Positions 5,448 to 8,423 of a stretch of DNA of 8,423 bases are shown here, in pieces. Location: the NCBI GenBank assembly GCA_001564135.1, contig LKNH01000106.1, positions 1-8,423 of the forward strand, given 5' to 3'. Positions within the stretch are counted from its first letter, which is position 1; every line of letters begins with the position of its first letter. Both the position numbers and the translations under genes were made by a program. The DNA is from Halobacteriaceae archaeon Tc-Br11_E2g27. GTDB lineage: Archaea > Halobacteriota > Halobacteria > Halobacteriales > Haloarculaceae. The notes below the pieces were generated by a model. It did no database searches and was not told the origin of the DNA. It saw only the letters and a program-made list of their open reading frames with translations.

Positions 5448-6782
5448 CTATTGGTTGCTTGAAACAGCAGTCGTTCCGAAAAGGAGCTCTTGAATTGAAT
5501 ACGAGCTGTGTCGGTAGACGACGGCAGTCATATTTCCAATGAACAACAGCACGCCAACGCCAAACACGCCCAGTCCAAGGATATTATATGACTCGTTGAG
5601 AATTCCCCCATCAGTCAATACGAGTATGGCCAGCCCGGAAAGGAGTAGGCTGAACTCGACCATCGCAACCCGTTGATTATAGAGGTCATCAATCATGGGC
5701 ACCTTTTCAAGACCTAACCGGTCGCTGTAATGCGCTATCCAGATAATGAACGGGATGATATGATAGAGCGTTCCCAGGACCACAAAGCCGATAACACCGA
5801 GCAGGAGGATATGTATCGTTCCAGGATTTCCAAACAGGTGGTCATATGCCAGTGGGTCACGCGTCCACGTGAAAAGGGTGCCAACGCTCCAAAAGACAAG
5901 GGAGACGACACCAATCACATATCGGCGGTGCATCGGCGTCCAGTCGACTTGCATTTCAAGAAGTTTCCGGCCGATAATGAACGCGACAGAAAGCGCTGCA
6001 AGAAGAACAAGTATGCCCCCAACACGCGCAATCAGGAGGTCTTCAATCAATCGCCCGCCAGCCAGCAAAGCGACTCCTAAATACTGAGCTAGCTCCTGAA
6101 ACGTCTGTATCTGGTGGTCAATTCCATGGAGTTTCGTCTGGGTGAACATCGTCCCAAGCTGGTAGATTGCGCCGTAGATAGTTGTCAACACGGCACCAAA
6201 CACTGCAATCGTCAGGTGTGAGCCGAGAAGCGAGCCATGTGTTATCGGGAGTGATGCAGTAGTATTGTATGTCAAATTCACTGCAAGCAGGATACCAAAC
6301 GTAGTGAGAACGAAAAAACAGGCAAGTGCGAAGACAAAATGCCGTTCGGTAACATCCAATCCGGTCATCGGTTGAAGCGTTCGAATCAAGTTATAAATAA
6401 AGAGCCAGAATCCGACCATCATCACGAGTCCAACGATTCCAAGCAGTGCTAGCCAACCGAACACCAGCGCCAGCGCAAAGCCACTGAGTCCGACAGTAAC
6501 CAGCAGTAGCTGTGCGTTTGCCAACCGCCGTGAGTGAATCTGTGTGCCTGACCAGACCGGGACAAACTGCGTCATTGCACCCATGATGGTCACGCACACC
6601 CACCCAGCAAGCAGTAAATGAAGATGGACGACACCTGTAAACGCAGAGAACGTCAAAAGCTGGTCAAGGAGGCCAACAATGATAGCAGCGCAAAGAAAGC
6701 CCAATCCGACGAAAAAGTGTCGGAGCGGAACTGTCAGCGGGGGCTGGTTATCAGTTTCTAACGAGCCAGGGAGTGCACTCAT
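5448..6782 (-). CDS. 12-TM membrane protein, NnrS-like / heme-copper-oxidase-like
   Basis: This 444-residue protein has about twelve membrane segments (roughly 23-45, 51-75, 90-112, 113-136, 148-170, 187-213, 232-250, 253-275, 288-306, 321-350, 372-395, 403-430). Histidines cluster in three related segments: H53LH55...G60...G68...Q72..P75; H189...G196...G204...Q208; and H324...G329...G337...H341..P344. NnrS and heme-copper oxidase subunit I relatives use membrane His to bind heme, so a heme protein is plausible. The classical oxidase pattern (HxH plus a CuB site) is not complete. NnrS is a heme- and copper-binding membrane protein linked to denitrification and nitrosative stress in bacteria. 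Between a DUF2249 gene and a multicopper oxidase gene, a role in NO handling or quinol/cytochrome electron flow fits but is inferred. It has its own dyad 37 bases upstream. Confidence 0.72.
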   Translation of the reverse strand: MSALPGSLETDNQPPLTVPLRHFFVGLGFLCAAIIVGLLDQLLTFSAFTGVVHLHLLLAGWVCVTIMGAMTQFVPVWSGTQIHSRRLANAQLLLVTVGLSGFALALVFGWLALLGIVGLVMMVGFWLFIYNLIRTLQPMTGLDVTERHFVFALACFFVLTTFGILLAVNLTYNTTASLPITHGSLLGSHLTIAVFGAVLTTIYGAIYQLGTMFTQTKLHGIDHQIQTFQELAQYLGVALLAGGRLIEDLLIARVGGILVLLAALSVAFIIGRKLLEMQVDWTPMHRRYVIGVVSLVFWSVGTLFTWTRDPLAYDHLFGNPGTIHILLLGVIGFVVLGTLYHIIPFIIWIAHYSDRLGLEKVPMIDDLYNQRVAMVEFSLLLSGLAILVLTDGGILNESYNILGLGVFGVGVLLFIGNMTAVVYRHSSYSIQELLFGTTAVSSNQ

Positions 6783-6818
6783 ACAATTGCTTTGGCCTAC
6801 TGAGTCCTTGCCTCAATC

Positions 6819-6832
6819 CCGAACATGTTCTT
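6819..6832 (-). promoter_or_regulatory. Operator dyad upstream of the 12-TM membrane protein gene
   Basis: Read toward the gene this is AAGAACATGTTCGG; it matches CGAA-N4-TTCG at seven of eight core positions and contains the perfect 10-bp palindrome GAACATGTTC. The core ends 37 bases before ATG 6782 and lies only two bases from the stop codon of the upstream DUF2249 gene. Confidence 0.62.
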
Positions 6833-6833
6833 C

Positions 6834-7067
6834 TTACTCTGTCGAAATACGGACTTCCCACTTATCGGGGGCTTGCTGTTTGGGTTCGAATGTGTACCCC
6901 TTCTGTTCGAGTACATCATACAGTGGGACTGGCTCGAAACCAGCAATCAACCGAAGCGATTGGTCAGGAGCGAGGTCATCCAGTGCTGCCATGATGTGAG
7001 AAAACGGTGGACCATCGATTTCTCGCACATCCAGTTCAGGAGGTTCATCGGTTGTCTGCTTGGACAT
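6834..7067 (-). CDS. DUF2249 family protein (second copy)
   Basis: This 77-residue cytoplasmic protein matches the DUF2249 layout with ELDVREIDGPP near residues 11-21, a helix (FSHIMAALDDLAPDQSLRL), an AGFEPVPLYDVLEQKGY turn-helix and the end strand KWEVRI. This is closer to the usual family length and ending than the copy at 3470-3745. Function is unknown; DUF2249 genes recur beside denitrification and NO-stress genes. It lies between the HTH_10 regulator and the 12-TM membrane protein on the same strand. A one-mismatch copy of the dyad ends 38 bases upstream, suggesting it is transcribed as its own unit, perhaps reading into the membrane protein gene 51 bases downstream. ATG 7067 is the natural start, since it leaves only a short N-terminal tail before the domain. 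Confidence 0.84.
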   Translation of the reverse strand: MSKQTTDEPPELDVREIDGPPFSHIMAALDDLAPDQSLRLIAGFEPVPLYDVLEQKGYTFEPKQQAPDKWEVRISTE

Positions 7068-7104
7068 ACCAATACATTTGTCCCGTTATCGAAAGAGCAT
7101 TCTC

Positions 7105-7118
7105 CCGATAGTGTTCGC
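7105..7118 (-). promoter_or_regulatory. Imperfect operator dyad upstream of the 7067 DUF2249 gene
   Basis: Read toward the gene this is GCGAACACTATCGG, with one core mismatch to CGAA-N4-TTCG. It is called because its core ends exactly 38 bases before ATG 7067, the same spacing as the perfect sites, and it keeps the outer G residues seen at most of the others. Confidence 0.55.
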
Positions 7119-7176
7119 ATCAGTTGGCAAGCTAGTCACAGATACTCGCCAATTTGTCACCTGAGTCCTCTCAGAA

Positions 7177-7818
7177 TCAACTCTCGTGAGCGGTGATGCT
7201 CTCGGCAAAATCCTTGATAATTTTCTCTTCGGCACGGTGCATCGTTTCGCTGACTGTCGATTTCGCCCGGTCCATCTCCTCTGCAAGGTCCGTGAGCGAA
7301 CACTGCCGTGGCGTATCATAATAGCCCATCTCTAGTGCCTTCTGAATGATTTCTTGCTGAGCAGGCGTCAACAACGGGGTATCCTCGACGTTATACTGCA
7401 CATAGTCGACGGTAAAGGAGATACCAAACTGCTCAAGTTGGTCGCTGAGCATAGCCAGTCGGTCGCTTGAGGCCTTTAGCTCCCAAACTGCACGACCATT
7501 CGAAAGGTTAAACGGTAATTCAAGCGGGACGCCGGAATCACGGGCCGCAAGAATGAGCAACGGAAGTGTCGTCTCAAACTGGACCAGCGCCCTGTCTTCG
7601 GTCTTGTTGAGCACATCTAGGCTCGTTACCTCATCGTAGGCCTCCATATCGGCAAGGAGCTCATCCAACTGCTCGGACGTTATCTCAGTCATCGCCACCC
7701 CATCTCCCTTATCTGGTAGCGCCGCGAGAATCTCGAACGTCGCATCGGAGTACTGGCGTGTCAACTCACCAATCCACATATTTTCCGGGAGTGTGAGTTC
7801 CAGTCTCGCTTCGGGCAT
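7177..7818 (-). CDS. Bat/DmsR-type HTH_10 transcription regulator
   Basis: This 213-residue protein ends in an HTH_10 DNA-binding domain (about 149-203): LLTPAQQEIIQKALEMGYYDTP followed by the SLTDLAEEM and AKSTVSETMHRAEEKII helices. The N-terminal 145 residues resemble the sensor-like half of DmsR/NarO-type regulators of haloarchaeal anaerobic respiration (MPEARLELTLPE...WIGEL). NarO homologs are reported to need an N-terminal set of four cysteines; none is present here, and the only Cys is 173 in the DNA-binding domain. It is therefore more DmsR-like than NarO-like, and its signal is unknown. It is divergent from the radical SAM gene, and the shared 153-base gap holds two dyads. One ends 38 bases before this ATG, suggesting control by itself or by a related regulator. 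It is a good candidate for the factor binding the dyads across the locus. Confidence 0.85.
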   Translation of the reverse strand: MPEARLELTLPENMWIGELTRQYSDATFEILAALPDKGDGVAMTEITSEQLDELLADMEAYDEVTSLDVLNKTEDRALVQFETTLPLLILAARDSGVPLELPFNLSNGRAVWELKASSDRLAMLSDQLEQFGISFTVDYVQYNVEDTPLLTPAQQEIIQKALEMGYYDTPRQCSLTDLAEEMDRAKSTVSETMHRAEEKIIKDFAESITAHES

Positions 7819-7855
7819 AGAACGAAAAAGCAGTGAACACCATAAGAACGTTTGG

Positions 7856-7869
7856 CCGAATGAATTCGC
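7856..7869 (-). promoter_or_regulatory. Operator dyad upstream of the HTH_10 regulator gene
   Basis: Read toward the gene this is GCGAATTCATTCGG, a full match to CGAA-N4-TTCG. The core ends 38 bases before ATG 7818. A weak AT-rich element (TTCTTATGG) follows at about -30 to -22 and may be the TATA box. Confidence 0.68.
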
Positions 7870-7907
7870 ATTCCGTGTTGTTCACGGAGTCAAATCTTCA
7901 CCAAGGA

Positions 7908-7921
7908 GCGAACATATTCGG
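7908..7921 (+). promoter_or_regulatory. Operator dyad upstream of the radical SAM gene
   Basis: GCGAACATATTCGG is a full match to CGAA-N4-TTCG read toward the + strand gene. Its core ends 51 bases before ATG 7972. If the transcript starts at the same distance as at the other genes, the mRNA would have a leader of roughly 11-14 bases. Its centre is 52 bases from the dyad serving the regulator. Confidence 0.68.
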
Positions 7922-7971
7922 GGTAGACATCACACCATTTGCGCGTCTTCCTGTATGTACGAGCCCTTCCT

Positions 7972-8423
7972 ATGTACAAACGTGCTATCGACACCGACGA
8001 ACGACCGTTCGTTCTCATCTGGGAACTGACACAGGCCTGTGAGTTGGCCTGTAAACACTGTCGGGCTGAAGCCGAACCACAGCGCCATCCCGATGAACTG
8101 ACTACTGCCGAGGGAAAGGAGTTGCTCGCCGATGCGGCTACGTTTGGTGACGGGCAACTTGTCGTTCTCTCCGGGGGTGACCCGCTCGCCCGGGATGATG
8201 TCATCGAACTCATCAAGTATGGAACCGAACAGGGCCTTCGAATGACAATGACGCCCAGTGGCACTGGGTCACTAACTCGCGAGCGGATTGCCGATATGGC
8301 TGCTACCGGTCTCAAACGCATGGCCGTGAGCCTCGATGGAAAAAACGACACCTCTCACGATGAGTTTCGACAGGAAGCAGGGAGTTTCGAGCAAACAATC
8401 ACAGCGGCGAAGGCGGCTACGGA
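7972..8423 (+). CDS. Radical SAM enzyme, heme-biosynthesis (Ahb/NirJ)-like candidate (3' truncated)
   Basis: The first 150 residues are present and the gene runs off the right edge. The radical SAM cluster motif is CELACKHC (Cys23, Cys27, Cys30), preceded by FVLIWELTQA. The SAM-binding motif SGGDP is at 67-71, and MTPSGT (93-98) and SLDG (120-123) are the usual later barrel elements. The pattern resembles SPASM-containing enzymes such as NirJ, AhbC, AhbD and PqqE. In archaea AhbC and AhbD convert siroheme derivatives to heme b, and NirJ acts in heme d1 synthesis. NirK needs no heme d1, so a heme b role supporting the NnrS-like protein and respiratory cytochromes is the more sensible inference. 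The C-terminal SPASM region is outside the window, so the exact reaction cannot be assigned. ATG 7972 directly starts the conserved region. Confidence 0.83.
   Translation, partial: MYKRAIDTDERPFVLIWELTQACELACKHCRAEAEPQRHPDELTTAEGKELLADAATFGDGQLVVLSGGDPLARDDVIELIKYGTEQGLRMTMTPSGTGSLTRERIADMAATGLKRMAVSLDGKNDTSHDEFRQEAGSFEQTITAAKAAT

Noticed and set aside
7998..8011. CGAACGACCGTTCG, a further CGAA...TTCG palindrome
   Set aside because: The spacer is six bases instead of four and it lies inside the radical SAM coding sequence, so it is likely chance.

Overview
The window looks like part of a haloarchaeal (class Halobacteria) denitrification locus. The predicted proteins are acidic. Four of them carry a twin-arginine motif followed by a lipobox cysteine, which is typical of halophilic archaeal exported lipoproteins. 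The one transcription regulator is a Bat/DmsR-type HTH_10 protein, a family found mainly in haloarchaea. By eye the GC content looks moderate rather than very high; I did not compute it.

Left part (1-2937, + strand): the 3' end of a copper-type nitrite reductase-like gene (nirK, inferred from its last 70 residues). It is followed on the same strand by a cupredoxin lipoprotein with an apparently damaged type 1 copper site, a SCO/SenC lipoprotein, a membrane-anchored TlpA/ResA-like thioredoxin and a CcdA-type thiol transporter. The last two overlap by 1 nt. I read this as the reductase followed by a set of copper-delivery and thiol-reduction proteins acting outside the membrane.

Middle and right part (7818 down to 3030, - strand): an HTH_10 regulator, a DUF2249 protein, a 12-TM NnrS/heme-copper-oxidase-like membrane protein, a two-domain multicopper oxidase, a four-cysteine relative of DUF2249, a second DUF2249 protein and a small cupredoxin with Gln in the usual Met ligand position. 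This block converges on the + strand genes at 2938-3029, where I see no clear terminator. At the right edge a radical SAM gene (Ahb/NirJ-like heme pathway candidate) diverges from the regulator and runs off the window.

The strongest non-coding signal is a repeated 14-bp dyad, consensus GCGAA-N4-TTCGG when read toward each gene. It appears seven times, always in intergenic DNA. For six genes on the - strand it ends 37-40 bases before the start codon, and the seventh copy precedes the radical SAM gene by 51 bases. This is where an activator would sit just upstream of BRE/TATA of a leaderless haloarchaeal promoter. It implies one regulon linking nitrite/NO respiration, copper proteins, DUF2249 proteins and heme synthesis, and it includes the regulator itself. 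No RNA genes, CRISPR arrays, insertion sequences or origins are visible. No stretch over 300 bases lacks a gene.
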